A DNA stretch of 17,281 bases from WAPX01 sp964622075 (GTDB taxonomy: Archaea > Halobacteriota > Archaeoglobi > Archaeoglobales > Archaeoglobaceae), in NCBI GenBank assembly GCA_964622075.1, contig CAZUMR010000032.1, positions 1 to 17,281 of the forward strand, read 5' to 3'. Positions 1 to 8,590 of the stretch are shown here, piece after piece. A program made the translations under genes and the position numbers. The stretch's first letter is position 1; the number at the start of each line of letters is the position of its first letter. Under the pieces are notes generated by a model. The model searched no databases, was not told where the DNA came from, and saw only the letters and a program-made list of their open reading frames with translations.

Positions 1-159
1 GTTCGAGGCCTGGCTCAGTTCACTTCTGAGCTGGGAGGCCACATCTGCTATGTTCTTGTCGGGAGGAATGTAGAGAGTGATTAGCTCAGTTCCCCTGCCC
101 TTATACTTTTCAAGTTCCTCAAGTTTCCTTTTGAACTCGTACTGAAGTTTTGACGACAT
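1..159 (-). CDS. prf1: Archaeal peptide chain release factor 1 (aRF1/eRF1), N-terminal part, cut by window edge
   Basis: The minus strand reads MSSKLQYEFKRKLEEL and then a stretch containing GRGTELITLYIPPDKNIADV, 53 codons open to the window edge. The GTELITLYIPP segment is typical of the N-terminal domain of archaeal and eukaryotic class I release factors, which recognise all three stop codons in the ribosomal A site and trigger peptide release. An ATG at 159 is preferred over one at 165 because GGTGA lies five bases before it, a good spacing, whereas for 165 the same sequence sits too close. The NIKS and GGQ motifs lie outside the window. The gene is divergent from the CARF regulator operon. 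Confidence 0.88.
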   Translation of the reverse strand, partial: MSSKLQYEFKRKLEELEKYKGRGTELITLYIPPDKNIADVASQLRSELSQASN

Positions 160-200
160 GAGCATCACCCTAAAGTTTAGAACTGGGGTGGTAGAAACGG

Positions 201-214
201 GTATATAAGTTTCA
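201..214 (-). promoter_or_regulatory. Core promoter of the release-factor gene
   Basis: On the minus strand GAAACTTATATAC forms a good archaeal BRE/TATA pair. A start site about 25 bases downstream (near 180) would give a leader of roughly 20 bases that includes the GGTGA ribosome binding site. Position and sequence are seen; activity is inferred. Confidence 0.6.
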
Positions 215-227
215 GGTTCGGGTTTTG

Positions 228-325
228 CTGTGCGATGTTGCGATGTTGTGTTTTTGTGTTCTGAGTTTTGGGTTGTTTGGGTTGTTTGTTTTTTTTTGCT
301 TTATTTTGTTGTTAAGTTAGGTTAG
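228..325. repeat. GT-rich low-complexity tract with short tandem repeats in a divergent intergenic region
   Basis: The plus strand is almost free of C and runs in G/T-rich units: TGCGATGT twice in tandem, GGGTTGTTT twice in tandem, a run of T, then GTTAGGTTAGGTTA. It lies between the divergent release-factor and CARF-regulator promoters. No ORF is credible here. The simple repeats look like slippage products; a regulatory role is not shown. Confidence 0.6.
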
Positions 326-347
326 GTTATACAGCCAATAGTATAAC
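326..347. promoter_or_regulatory. Perfect 7-bp inverted repeat, candidate operator upstream of the CARF-wHTH gene
   Basis: GTTATAC, eight bases, then GTATAAC form a perfect dyad about 40 bp upstream of the promoter of the next gene. A dyad of this size and spacing suits a dimeric winged-helix regulator. The obvious candidate, from position only, is the downstream CARF-wHTH protein acting on its own promoter. The symmetry is seen; the function is inferred. Confidence 0.4.
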
Positions 348-386
348 GACCACAGAAAAGATGTCTGTTGAACGCAACCTAAATAG

Positions 387-427
387 TTGAACAAAATATT
401 TAAATACCGTAAAACAAATCAAGTATC
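387..427 (+). promoter_or_regulatory. Shared leaderless promoter block, copy 1 (CARF-wHTH regulator)
   Basis: The 20-base motif TTGAACRAAAWATTTAARTA lies at 387-406, with AATCAA at 417-422 and GTG at 428. The first base of the start codon is 36 bases past the last base of TTGAAC. The A-rich part and TTTAAATA work as BRE and TATA box, and the short distance to GTG indicates a leaderless mRNA. Copies with identical spacing lie at 11979-12019 and 14274-14314. A further GTTGAAC copy sits at 367-373, 19 bases upstream of the GTTGAAC at 386-392. Confidence 0.7.
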
Positions 428-1144
428 GTGGCTACACAGATAGTCTTTGTAGGACACCACAAGACAAGATTGCTTGAGTCCATCAGAGCGCTGAGGGAGT
501 ATCCAGTACGCAAGATCATACTTGCCGTCGGTGAACAGGACTCAAGTGGTGAGAGAAAGGCAAGAAAAATAGCCGAAGAACTCGCAAAAGAGCTTAAGAC
601 CGTATGGGATACTGAAATTGTTGAGATAGACAAGAAAAATATAATTAGAGCTACCTCTCAACTCGTTTCTTTGATAAAACGAGAAGGTGAAGACGTCATA
701 CTAAACGTATCCGGCTCTCTCAGGACTTTTGCCATCGCTGCATACATCGCCGCTTGCATAACTGGCTCAAGAATAATAACGTCGATACCTCGCTACGATG
801 AAAACGATAACGAAGTTGGTGTTGAAGAGATTATTGAACTTCCCATTTTACCCATTGATTTCCCCGGTAAGGAGCAGATTGAGATAATTTCTGCAATAAA
901 CGGCGGAATTAATTCACTTGACGAACTCGTTTTCAGGCTAAACCCCGGCATAAAGAAAGGTTCAAGGGAGTTCAAAAGTGAAAGAAGCAGGTTGAGCCAC
1001 CACATTTCAAAGCTTGAAAAAGCAGGCTTCGTCAGAAGGGAGAAAGTTGGAAGGAACGTAAGGATTGAGCTCACAAGTTTAGGAAGTATTATCGCAGGTG
1101 TTCTCACATGCCAGATTTTCTCGAATCATATATCAGAGAGCTAA
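428..1144 (+). CDS. csa3: CARF-domain winged-helix transcription regulator, Csa3-like
   Basis: The protein has 238 residues. The N-terminal half (about 1-140) is a Rossmann-like CARF domain: an initial strand with TQIVFVGHH, a strand with RKIILAVG near 28-36, and the conserved ligand-loop region ILNVSGSLRT at about 91-100. The C-terminal part (about 148-220) is a winged helix with a recognition region around SRLSHHISKLEKAGF and a wing near GRNVRIELTSLG. Csa3 proteins of archaeal CRISPR-Cas loci have this architecture and sense cyclic oligoadenylate to control cas and repair genes. No cas genes are visible here; instead it heads the nurA-herA-mre11-rad50 operon and overlaps nurA by 37 bases. 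GTG 428 is taken as a leaderless start from the promoter spacing. The fold assignment is firm; exact subfamily and ligand are inferred. Confidence 0.8.
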   Translation: MATQIVFVGHHKTRLLESIRALREYPVRKIILAVGEQDSSGERKARKIAEELAKELKTVWDTEIVEIDKKNIIRATSQLVSLIKREGEDVILNVSGSLRTFAIAAYIAACITGSRIITSIPRYDENDNEVGVEEIIELPILPIDFPGKEQIEIISAINGGINSLDELVFRLNPGIKKGSREFKSERSRLSHHISKLEKAGFVRREKVGRNVRIELTSLGSIIAGVLTCQIFSNHISES

Positions 1145-2410
1145 ATGCAAAATCTGAAAGGATAAAGTAAAGATTATAGCACAAAATCGTCAAAAGTAGC
1201 TTTAGAGCTCGAAAGGATATTCAAGAGGTTCTGGATAAGTCAAGACTTGCCCAATAGCTCTCCATCGGAGTTTTCCGTTCTTGCCGTTGATAGCAGCTCC
1301 CAGCACATAGTAACGAGTAACGGTGGCGTCTTCTACGTTGTGAGAGCTCTCGCTTTATTAAAAAACAGGAGATACCGAGATCTCATTGCTGACTTCGATT
1401 TTACCTCAGATTCTTCTTACAATGCCACGCACATTATTCACAGGAAAATGGAGTGGTTGGAGCACAGGGTCGCGCTTCAAGCTGTAAAGGATGGTTTCGA
1501 TGGCTACATTCTGCTTGACGGATCTATCTACGGAAGACTTGCGCACATCCCTATCGAAACTGGATACGTAAACGACAGAGCATTCATGCTAAAGTACTTT
1601 GAAACAGTAATTGAACTGCTGGAAACCTGTAAAAAAGAGGACATTCCCATTATCGGAATAAGCAAAGAGAGCAGGACAGCCTTCTTTAGAGAATTTCTGA
1701 TAAAAGCAATTGCCAGCGAAATGAGGGATAAAATAGGGCTGAGCGCAGAAAAGCTCGAAAAACTCCTCTCGCTGGCTTTAGATAACAGGAGAATGGCTAT
1801 AAAAGAACTCGAAAAGGTAGAAAAAGAAAAGGATGTCGGTATTCTCAGAGATCTAATCGAAGAGCTTTTTGCAAGAAGACCAGACTTCCAGCTAATACTG
1901 AGTTATGCGGAGACAGTAGGCTATACAACGCCACTTGTGCTTGGAGCCTCAATAAGGTGGAGGAGGTCTTATGAGAGAATTGCAAGGGATCCAGAGGGTT
2001 TCGTTAAGTCAAACTTCCCCATTTCATCAAGGGACAAAAACTTCGTTGAATGGGCGTTAGGCATTGTGGAGAGTATACCCGATCTCCCAGCTATCGTATC
2101 CTTCCACCTCCTTCCAGCGATAAACGATACGCCGATGAGGGTAGACATCCCTGCATGGGTTTTTGGGATTGAAGAAAGGCTATCTGAGGTTGGATGGCCG
2201 GAATCGGTAAGCTTAGATCTAACTGAGATTTTGAGACTTATCTCAGCTGGCTACTGTGGCTTAGAGAACTACAATGTCTGGCTTAAGGCTGTTGATGATG
2301 AAGTTAAGTTGAGGAGGGACATTTTCGAGGACTTGTACCTGCCCAAGTTCGAGGAGATCGTGGGCAGATTTGCAACTCCGAGGGGGTATAGGCGTGTCAG
2401 GTTCCCTTGA
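1108..2410 (+). CDS. nurA: NurA 5'-3' nuclease, interrupted by a +1 frameshift near 1165
   Basis: NurA works with the HerA translocase to resect double-strand DNA ends for homologous recombination. The main open part carries the nuclease motifs: an Asp in the first strand (VLAVDSSSQ), a second in YILLDGSI, and the late MRVDIPAWVF segment. The first in-frame initiator of this part is a TTG at 1247, but its frame is open back to 1166. Another frame begins with ATG 1108, seven bases after AGGTG, encodes MPDFLESYIRELNAKSERIK and stops at 1168-1170. Removing one base near 1165 (in ATAAAGTAAAG) joins the two into 433 residues, a normal NurA length. The natural start is therefore probably 1108, overlapping the regulator gene. 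The frameshift may be a sequence error or a real lesion. The end overlaps herA. Confidence 0.85.
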
Positions 2411-3974
2411 AAGGATAGGTGTTGTTTTTGGAGATACAAGTCCAACCGAATTTTACTTCGTAACGGACGAAAATAAGCATCCACCTAGGTGGGAATACGT
2501 TCTGGTAAAGTCCACAGAAAATATCGATGGAGAAGAGGTTGAAGTCGATGTCATTGCTCAAATCGACGCGATTTATTCATCAAGCATGGCTTTAAGCGGG
2601 AAGCCCAGCTTGGATACTGTTGAGAAGATAAGGGATGCCGGACTGGTGGATAGAAGACTGTTCGCCAAGGCCAGAGTTCTTGGCTTTCTCTACGAAGAAA
2701 ACGTTTTACAGCCAAGAAGGGCAATATATCCCGGGAACGACGTGTTCAGAGCTCCAGAAAGCATCTTGAAGAAATTCTATTCGTATCCTGAAGAAGAGGG
2801 GCTTTTCATAGGACACCTGATAACAAGACAGGACATTCCGATCAGCATAAGTGTGAGGGGCTTCAGGAGACATCTAGCCATTCTTGCTCAGACAGGAGCT
2901 GGAAAGAGCTATACAGCTGGTGTTCTACTTGAGGAGCTGCTTAAAAAGGGTGCAACTGTTGTTGTCCTTGACCCTCATGCTGACTACGTTTTCTTTTCAC
3001 GCAGAAAAGATGGAAGCAAGTTCTCGGACAGAATAAGTGTTTTTAGAACACCAGAAAGCACTGGGAGGTACGACGAGAGTCAGATAGGGAGGATAAACAC
3101 GTATGAAGTGAAATTCTCGGATTTAAGCATCGATGAAATTGTGACTGTTTGCGGAATAAGCGAGAGGTGGACGAAGATAATCGGAGCTATACAAGAAGCA
3201 ATTAAAGAGTTAGGTAAGGAGTTAGGTGAAAGTTACGATTTAGATGATTTAATAAAGAAGCTTGAAGAAGGAGATGATTACTCCCTGAATGCTCTGAACT
3301 ATATAAGAAAGCTGTCAAAAATTAAAGTATTTGGTTCAGCCACAACGGATATTGAAAAACTGCTCAAGCCAAAGCACATTTCTGTAGTCGATCTTTCAGG
3401 ACTGGACGACAGAGTTTCGGACTACATAGCCTTCAGAATCCTGAGCGGGATATACGAGAAAGCAGAAACTCAGCAGTACAGGTATCCCGTTTTCGTCTTC
3501 GTTGAAGAAGCACATAGGTTCATTCCCAACAAGGAGAATACGCTATCCAAGGGGATTATAAAGAGGATCGCTGCCGAAGGAAGAAAGTTCGGAGTTTTTC
3601 TCGTTTTAATTACTCAGAGACCCTATAAGATCGATCCAGATGCTTTAAGCCAATGTAACAGCCAGATAATCATGAGAATGACGAATCCCGAGGATCAGAA
3701 GGCAGTGAAGATTAGCTCGGAAAGAGTGAGCGAAAGTTTGCTGAACGATTTGCCGGGCTTAAACGTTGGTGAGGCTGTTATCGTTGGTGAAGTGAGCAGA
3801 GCTCCTGTCATGGTCAAGATAAGACAGAGAGAAACTGAGGAAGGTGGAGCAGACATTGATGTCGTTGAAAAGCTCAGGGAAGCTGTGAAGGAGGCTGAAG
3901 AGGAAGAAAAATGTAGGGAAGAAAGATTAAGAGAAGAAGCTGAGAAAATAAGAGGTATTGTGGAGATGCAATAG
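2394..3974 (+). CDS. herA: HerA hexameric DNA translocase/helicase
   Basis: HerA is an FtsK-like hexameric ATPase that pumps DNA into NurA during end resection with Mre11-Rad50. The reading frame encodes 526 residues from GTG 2394. The N-terminal HAS-barrel region (VVFGDTSPTEFYF) comes first, then Walker A (QTGAGKSYTAG, Lys near 171), Walker B (VFVFVEEAHRF, about 367-377), the AAEGRKFGVFL region with a conserved Arg, and ITQRP with downstream sensor residues. The C-terminus is a charged helix. GTG 2394 is preferred over the upstream TTG 2370 because GAGGGGG lies at optimal spacing before it. It overlaps the nurA end by 17 bases, which points to translational coupling. Confidence 0.93.
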   Translation: MSGSLERIGVVFGDTSPTEFYFVTDENKHPPRWEYVLVKSTENIDGEEVEVDVIAQIDAIYSSSMALSGKPSLDTVEKIRDAGLVDRRLFAKARVLGFLYEENVLQPRRAIYPGNDVFRAPESILKKFYSYPEEEGLFIGHLITRQDIPISISVRGFRRHLAILAQTGAGKSYTAGVLLEELLKKGATVVVLDPHADYVFFSRRKDGSKFSDRISVFRTPESTGRYDESQIGRINTYEVKFSDLSIDEIVTVCGISERWTKIIGAIQEAIKELGKELGESYDLDDLIKKLEEGDDYSLNALNYIRKLSKIKVFGSATTDIEKLLKPKHISVVDLSGLDDRVSDYIAFRILSGIYEKAETQQYRYPVFVFVEEAHRFIPNKENTLSKGIIKRIAAEGRKFGVFLVLITQRPYKIDPDALSQCNSQIIMRMTNPEDQKAVKISSERVSESLLNDLPGLNVGEAVIVGEVSRAPVMVKIRQRETEEGGADIDVVEKLREAVKEAEEEEKCREERLREEAEKIRGIVEMQ

Positions 3975-4003
3975 CAGTACACAAAAAAATGTGGAGGCTA
4001 TAT

Positions 4004-4206
4004 ATGGAGCCAAGTAGATTTAGGCCAATAACCGTAAGAATTGAGGAAGGGAGCGATGTAGTACATTACTGCTTGAAATGTTAGGTTTAGAAGATAGAGA
4101 AATTAGAAAGATGTCAATCCACGAACTGGTTGAGAGAGGTAGCATAGCGGAGAAGACGACAGAATATTTCCTATTGAGGTTAATTAAACATGTTATGGAG
4201 GTGTAA
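4004..4206 (+). pseudogene. Small unrecognised gene with a -1 frameshift near 4059
   Basis: ATG 4004 follows TGGAGG at six bases and opens MEPSRFRPITVRIEEGSDV. That frame then stops at 4082-4084. A neighbouring frame continues as STLLLEMLGLEDREIRKMSI and onward to a stop at 4204-4206. Adding one base near 4059 joins them into a 67-residue protein that ends two bases before the next start. The joined sequence looks coding (charged, helix-rich) but matches no family I recognise. It lies between herA and mre11, where nothing is normally expected. An alternative is that only the downstream 42-residue ORF from ATG 4078 is made. Confidence 0.4.
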
Positions 4207-4208
4207 AG

Positions 4209-4874
4209 ATGGATGTAGAGGAAATACTAAAAAATATTGGGAGAGAGGGAGACAGAGTTGCAAAGTGGTGGAAAGCCGTTAGCAGAATTGTAAGACAGTA
4301 TATTGTGCCCTATATTGTAGAATTAGAAGAAAAAGTTGACGATAACTATTTTAAAATGATTGAAGAAGAAAAAAATTTCTACAATAGATACTCATTACTT
4401 AGACGAGTGCAATATAGCCTTTTTGAGTTTTCAAGAGATGTTTTAAGAGTTATAGATATTCTCCTTCGAGCTGTGGATCCAGAATACAGATCACTTCGTG
4501 ATGATGACGTGTTCGGAGAACTGTTGTTAGTAGAGTGCGAATTAATGCAAAAGATATACAAATACGACGATAGATACCAGGACTTACATATTTTATACAC
4601 AAAAGAGGCAACTGGTTATTTAATAATTAATGGAAGTCTCCTCCTTGCCACTCAAAATATCAAAGAAGTATTAAGATTGTCTAAACCAATGATAATAGCA
4701 GGTTATCAAAGCAGAATGAATCCACAGTTAGAAAATTTACTTGCATCTCACGGATACGAGTATGTAAAACGAACTGTTGATGATCGTGGTATTGTAATCC
4801 TTTTTGCAAAAAGATCAGACGTTAATTTACGAGGCGTCTACACATCTTCGAAATGGAATTTCAGGGAGGAATGA
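4209..4874 (+). CDS. Unrecognised 221-residue protein inserted between herA and mre11
   Basis: This is a real gene by its signals: GGAGGTG lies five bases before ATG 4209, and its TGA overlaps an ATGA just before mre11. The N-terminal two thirds looks helical, with charged and hydrophobic residues alternating around KWWKAVSRIVRQYIVPYIVE. The C-terminal part reads like a small alpha/beta unit: GYLIINGSLLLA, then KPMIIAGYQSRMNPQLENLL, then GIVILFAKRSD. There is no signal peptide and no catalytic motif I can name. Its DNA is visibly richer in A and T than herA and mre11. The setting suggests co-expression with the resection machinery; a function cannot be assigned. Confidence 0.75.
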   Translation: MDVEEILKNIGREGDRVAKWWKAVSRIVRQYIVPYIVELEEKVDDNYFKMIEEEKNFYNRYSLLRRVQYSLFEFSRDVLRVIDILLRAVDPEYRSLRDDDVFGELLLVECELMQKIYKYDDRYQDLHILYTKEATGYLIINGSLLLATQNIKEVLRLSKPMIIAGYQSRMNPQLENLLASHGYEYVKRTVDDRGIVILFAKRSDVNLRGVYTSSKWNFREE

Positions 4875-4876
4875 AT

Positions 4877-5992
4877 ATGAGAATTGCCCACATATCAGAC
4901 ACACATTTGGGATACAGACAGTACAACCTCGACGAGAGGGAGAACGACTTCTATGAAGCGTTTAACGAAGCAATAGACAAGGCGATCGAAGAAAGGGCAG
5001 ATGTACTGATCCATTCTGGAGACCTTTTCGACTCTCCAACGCCACCAATCAAAGCTCTGTATGTGTTAAAGAGTGCGTTGAAGAAAATAGAGGATAAAAT
5101 GAAGGTTTTCACGGTGCTTGGCGACCACGACATCCCAAAGAGAAGAGGAATGCCACCGCATAAACTCTTCGATATCAGGGTTTTGGGATTAGGAAAGCTT
5201 GAGTGGAATGAAGTTGATGGAGTTCTGATTGCTGGTATTTCAAATCTTAGGGGCAGGGGCGTAGAGCTACTTAAGGAGGAGCTCAATAAGTTTGATGCTG
5301 TTGCGGAGAAATACAAAAAGTCTGTTCTCATCGCACATCAGGCAATTGAGAAGTATCTACCCTTTGAGGGAGCATACGAGCTGAAAGAAGATGATTTGCC
5401 GAGAAAGGCCACATATTACGCTTTCGGACACCTGCATTCAAGGCTTAAGGTAAGATTTGGCAATGGATACTTTGCCTACGCTGGCTCAACCGAGATAATC
5501 AGAAGAGACGAGATAAGCTCTTGGAGCAGGAAGGGTAAGGGATTTTACTTGGTGGATTTGGATGGAGATGAACCTGAGGTTCACGAGGTCAACTTGGACA
5601 TCAGGCCTCAGGTAGAGGTAGAAGTTGAGGAGGAAAATCTCGAAGAGATTCTGAATTACGTAAATTATCCAAAGCCGCCAATTCTTCACGTCACCATCAA
5701 AGGCGAGAGCATAAACAGACAGTACGTTATCGAGAAACTCAACGAACTGCTTCAAGGCAAGGTTCTAAGCTTTAAGCCATCCTTTAGAGATCTGAGCCAG
5801 CCTCAGCTAAAAGAGTTGCCCAAAGGGCCAATAGACCTCAAATCGATCATGTGTGAGTATTTGGGAGAAGAGGAACTTGCGAGGCTTGCAGTTGAACTCT
5901 ACGAGCTGTTATCCGAAGGGAATGTTAGCGGTGCGATAAAATCTGCTAAAGAGTTTTTGGAGGGTGGTAAACATGATTCTCAGGAGAATTAA
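4877..5992 (+). CDS. mre11: Mre11 nuclease
   Basis: Mre11 is the manganese-dependent exo/endonuclease of the Mre11-Rad50 complex that processes double-strand breaks. The phosphoesterase motifs are in order: DTHLG (Asp8, His10), HSGDLFD (Asp49), LGDHD (83-85), LIAHQAIEKY, and FGHLHS. The third motif is GDHD rather than the more common GNHD, so an Asp stands where an Asn metal ligand is usual. The capping domain and a C-terminal Rad50-binding segment follow, giving 371 residues. ATG 4877 is preferred because GGGAGGA ends six bases before it; upstream starts at 4853 and 4871 lack this spacing. The gene overlaps the start of rad50 by 20 bases. Confidence 0.93.
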   Translation: MRIAHISDTHLGYRQYNLDERENDFYEAFNEAIDKAIEERADVLIHSGDLFDSPTPPIKALYVLKSALKKIEDKMKVFTVLGDHDIPKRRGMPPHKLFDIRVLGLGKLEWNEVDGVLIAGISNLRGRGVELLKEELNKFDAVAEKYKKSVLIAHQAIEKYLPFEGAYELKEDDLPRKATYYAFGHLHSRLKVRFGNGYFAYAGSTEIIRRDEISSWSRKGKGFYLVDLDGDEPEVHEVNLDIRPQVEVEVEEENLEEILNYVNYPKPPILHVTIKGESINRQYVIEKLNELLQGKVLSFKPSFRDLSQPQLKELPKGPIDLKSIMCEYLGEEELARLAVELYELLSEGNVSGAIKSAKEFLEGGKHDSQEN

Positions 5993-8569
5993 GCTCAAGA
6001 ACTTTATCTCCCATGCAGACACGGAAATCGAGTTTCCCCTCGGCGTAACTGTGCTTGTAGGCCCAAACGGGGCTGGAAAGACGTCTGTTGTGGATGCAAT
6101 TGTCTTTGCCTTGTTTGGAGATAAAGTTAGGAGAGAAAGTCGAGGATATAATAAGGAGAAACACCAGCTCCGCTGAAGTCGAGCTAACTTTTGAAGTGGG
6201 TAAGGAATACACTGTCCATTGGATCAGAAAAAAGAGGGGTGTTGAGGCAACACTTTCGAGGAGCGACGCTGGAGTTATTGCCAACACTAAGGAGGCTGTC
6301 TTGGAGGAGATATCAAGAATTCTCAGGATGGATAAGGAGAGCGCGATGAACTCAATTTTTGTAAGGCAGGGTGAAATAGCAAGATTAGTTGATGCTGATC
6401 CAAGAACAAGGAAAAACCTGTTGGGGAAACTGATTGGTTTAGACAGACTGGAGAAAGCTTGGGAGAACATGAAAGAAGTGGTGTCTCACTTTTGAAGGTA
6501 TCAAGAGTGAACTGGAAACTATGGTTAAAGAGATCGAAAAAGAACTGGAGGTTCGAGGAGAACAGCGGGATAGACTTAAGGAGGAGATAAAGGAGCTAAC
6601 AGCTAAGATAAAGGATCTTGAGCAAAAACTGGCCATTATTGCACAAGAGCTTGGAACTGCTAAAAATGAGCTTGAAAAGTGGAATGAGAAGAGGAAGAAG
6701 TACGATGAGCTTACGAGAAAGCTCGATCAATTGGCTGAGGGGATAAAGGCTGTAGTAAGGGAAGTTAGAAGGCTTGAGAGTGAACTTAAGCAGGCTGAGG
6801 AAGCTAAAAAGAGAGTAAGAGAACTCGAGCCAGAAGTAAATAAAATTCCGCTCTTGGAGGAGTATGTTAAGAAATCCAACGGATTGAATGAGTTTGTTAG
6901 GGAAAGGGATCAGCTGAACAAAGATTTGAACAGAATTTCTGACATAAGACAGGAGACAAAAGAATCGATTGAATCGTGCAAAGATTACATAGAAACGGAA
7001 AAAGTTGAAGAAGTCAAGGTAGAAGTGCCAGAGGAGCTGTCCGCAATCGAGAAGTTTGCAACAAAAACATCCACAGAAGTGAGAAACACCATCGAGCAGA
7101 TAAATAAGATAAATCGTGAACTTGAGGAGCTTGTGTCCAAGGCTTTGGAGGTTCTGCCAGAACCAACAGTCGAAGCTAAAGATGCTAAATTGCAGGAGCT
7201 TAAAGCAAGAAAGGAGGGGATTGAAGAGTCCATTTCAAGGCTAAAAGATGAACGGGGCAGAATAAGGGGGAGAATAAGCGATCTAAGGCAGACTTTAGAG
7301 ATGCTTGGCGAAGCGGACACATGTCCTGTTTGTAAAACGAAGCTTACTCCAGAACACAGAGAAAAGGTGAAGAACGAAGTACGGGAAGAGATAGAGCTTC
7401 TGGAAGGAAAGCTGAAAGAGGTTAAGAAAGAACTTGAAGAGCTGGAGTTGCAAAAGAAAAAAGTGGAGATAGAGATCGATCGTGTGTCAAAGGTCGAGGT
7501 AGAGAGAATTGAAAGGTTAAAGAAGGAAATTGCAGAGAATAAAAAAGAGGTTACAGAACTTTACAAGACTCTCTACGCAATTACTCAAATCGTCGACAGC
7601 CTTGAAAGTGACATTAGGGCAAAAATCTCGGCAGTTGATGCGAAGATAAGTGAAATTGAAGAAATACTAAATGATCTTGTTGAAAAGATTGGCTACAAAC
7701 CAGAGGATCCCGAAAAGGAGTTGAAGGAGCTAAGGAAGAAGAAAGAAGAATACGATCGCCTAAAGCCAATTGCAGATAAACACGATGAAATAAAGCAAAT
7801 ATTTTGTGAAGAGCAAGAAAAGCTGAAGGTACTGGAAGCAAAAAAAGAAAGAATCCAAAAAAAGATCAAAGACCTTGGATACGATGAGAGAGAGCACGAA
7901 GAGGCGAGAAAAAGATACGAGGATGTGTTAGGAAAATTCCAACGTACTAAAACTGAGTTGGAAGATAAGAAAGAATTGCTAAAGAAGAGCCAAAAGAACT
8001 TAGAAAAATTAGAAAGAAAAATTGCAGAGCTTGAAAAGGACCTGGATAAACTTAGAGAAGAGCTTGAAGCAATCTTAAAATTCATAGGAAAACTAAACAA
8101 CATCAGGAGTGCATTTTCAAGGGATGGTGTTCAAAAGTTGCTGAGACAAAAGGTTGCTCCACTCATGTCCGAGTTTGCCAGAAAGTACATTGAGAGTTTT
8201 AACCTCGACATAACTGACATTTCTGTCAACGAGGATTTCTATATCTCGATAATAAAGGAGGGCGGAGAGATATCGATCAAATCGATAAGCGGTGGAGAGA
8301 AGGTTGCTGTTGCTATTGCCTTGCGATTGGCTATAGCAAAGGCTCTCGCAGGTAAAATCTCCACGATCATTATGGACGAGCCAACGACTCATCTTGATGA
8401 AGAGAGAAGGAGAGAGCTCGTAGAAATCATGAAGAGCTTCTTCAAAGAAGGTGCTGCAGTGCCGCAGATGATAGTCGTGACTCACCATAGAGAACTTGAG
8501 GAGATCGCTGATACTGTTTATCAGATGGAGAAAGTTGATGGGGTTTCAAGAGTTGTTGAAGCTACCTAA
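5973..8569 (+). CDS. rad50: Rad50 SMC-like ATPase, reading frame broken twice (near 6130 and 6490)
   Basis: Rad50 is the coiled-coil ATPase that tethers DNA ends and gates Mre11. The Walker A (GPNGAGKTSVVDA) is in the first frame from ATG 5973, preceded by GGAGGGTGG. The frame changes by +1 after FALFGDKV near 6130 and resumes with GEKVEDIIRRN. It changes by +1 again at the TTTT of 6490-6493, joining VVSHF to EGIKSELE. Two long coiled coils then flank the zinc hook CPVC (7322-7333). The C-terminal lobe has the signature SGGEKVAVAIALRLA, Walker B with IIMDEPTTHLD, and VVTHHREL. Deleting one base at each break gives exactly 865 codons including stop, a normal archaeal length. As written, no full-length Rad50 could be made. 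Confidence 0.9.
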
Positions 8570-8590
8570 CTTAAAATTCGAGGGATTCAA

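Noticed and set aside
365..378. GTTG-AACG-CAAC short palindrome
   Set aside because: Only 4-bp arms; noted as part of the GTTGAAC half-site rather than as a separate element.
2370..2393. TTG start for HerA
   Set aside because: No ribosome binding site at proper spacing, whereas GTG 2394 has GAGGGGG.
6120..6180. Programmed ribosomal frameshift in rad50
   Set aside because: No slippery heptamer or downstream structure that I could see, and the other indels in the window favour sequence error.
6985..8103. Long minus-strand ORFs opposite rad50 (for example 7693-8103)
   Set aside because: Serine/leucine/phenylalanine-rich shadows of the coiled-coil coding strand, with no independent signals.
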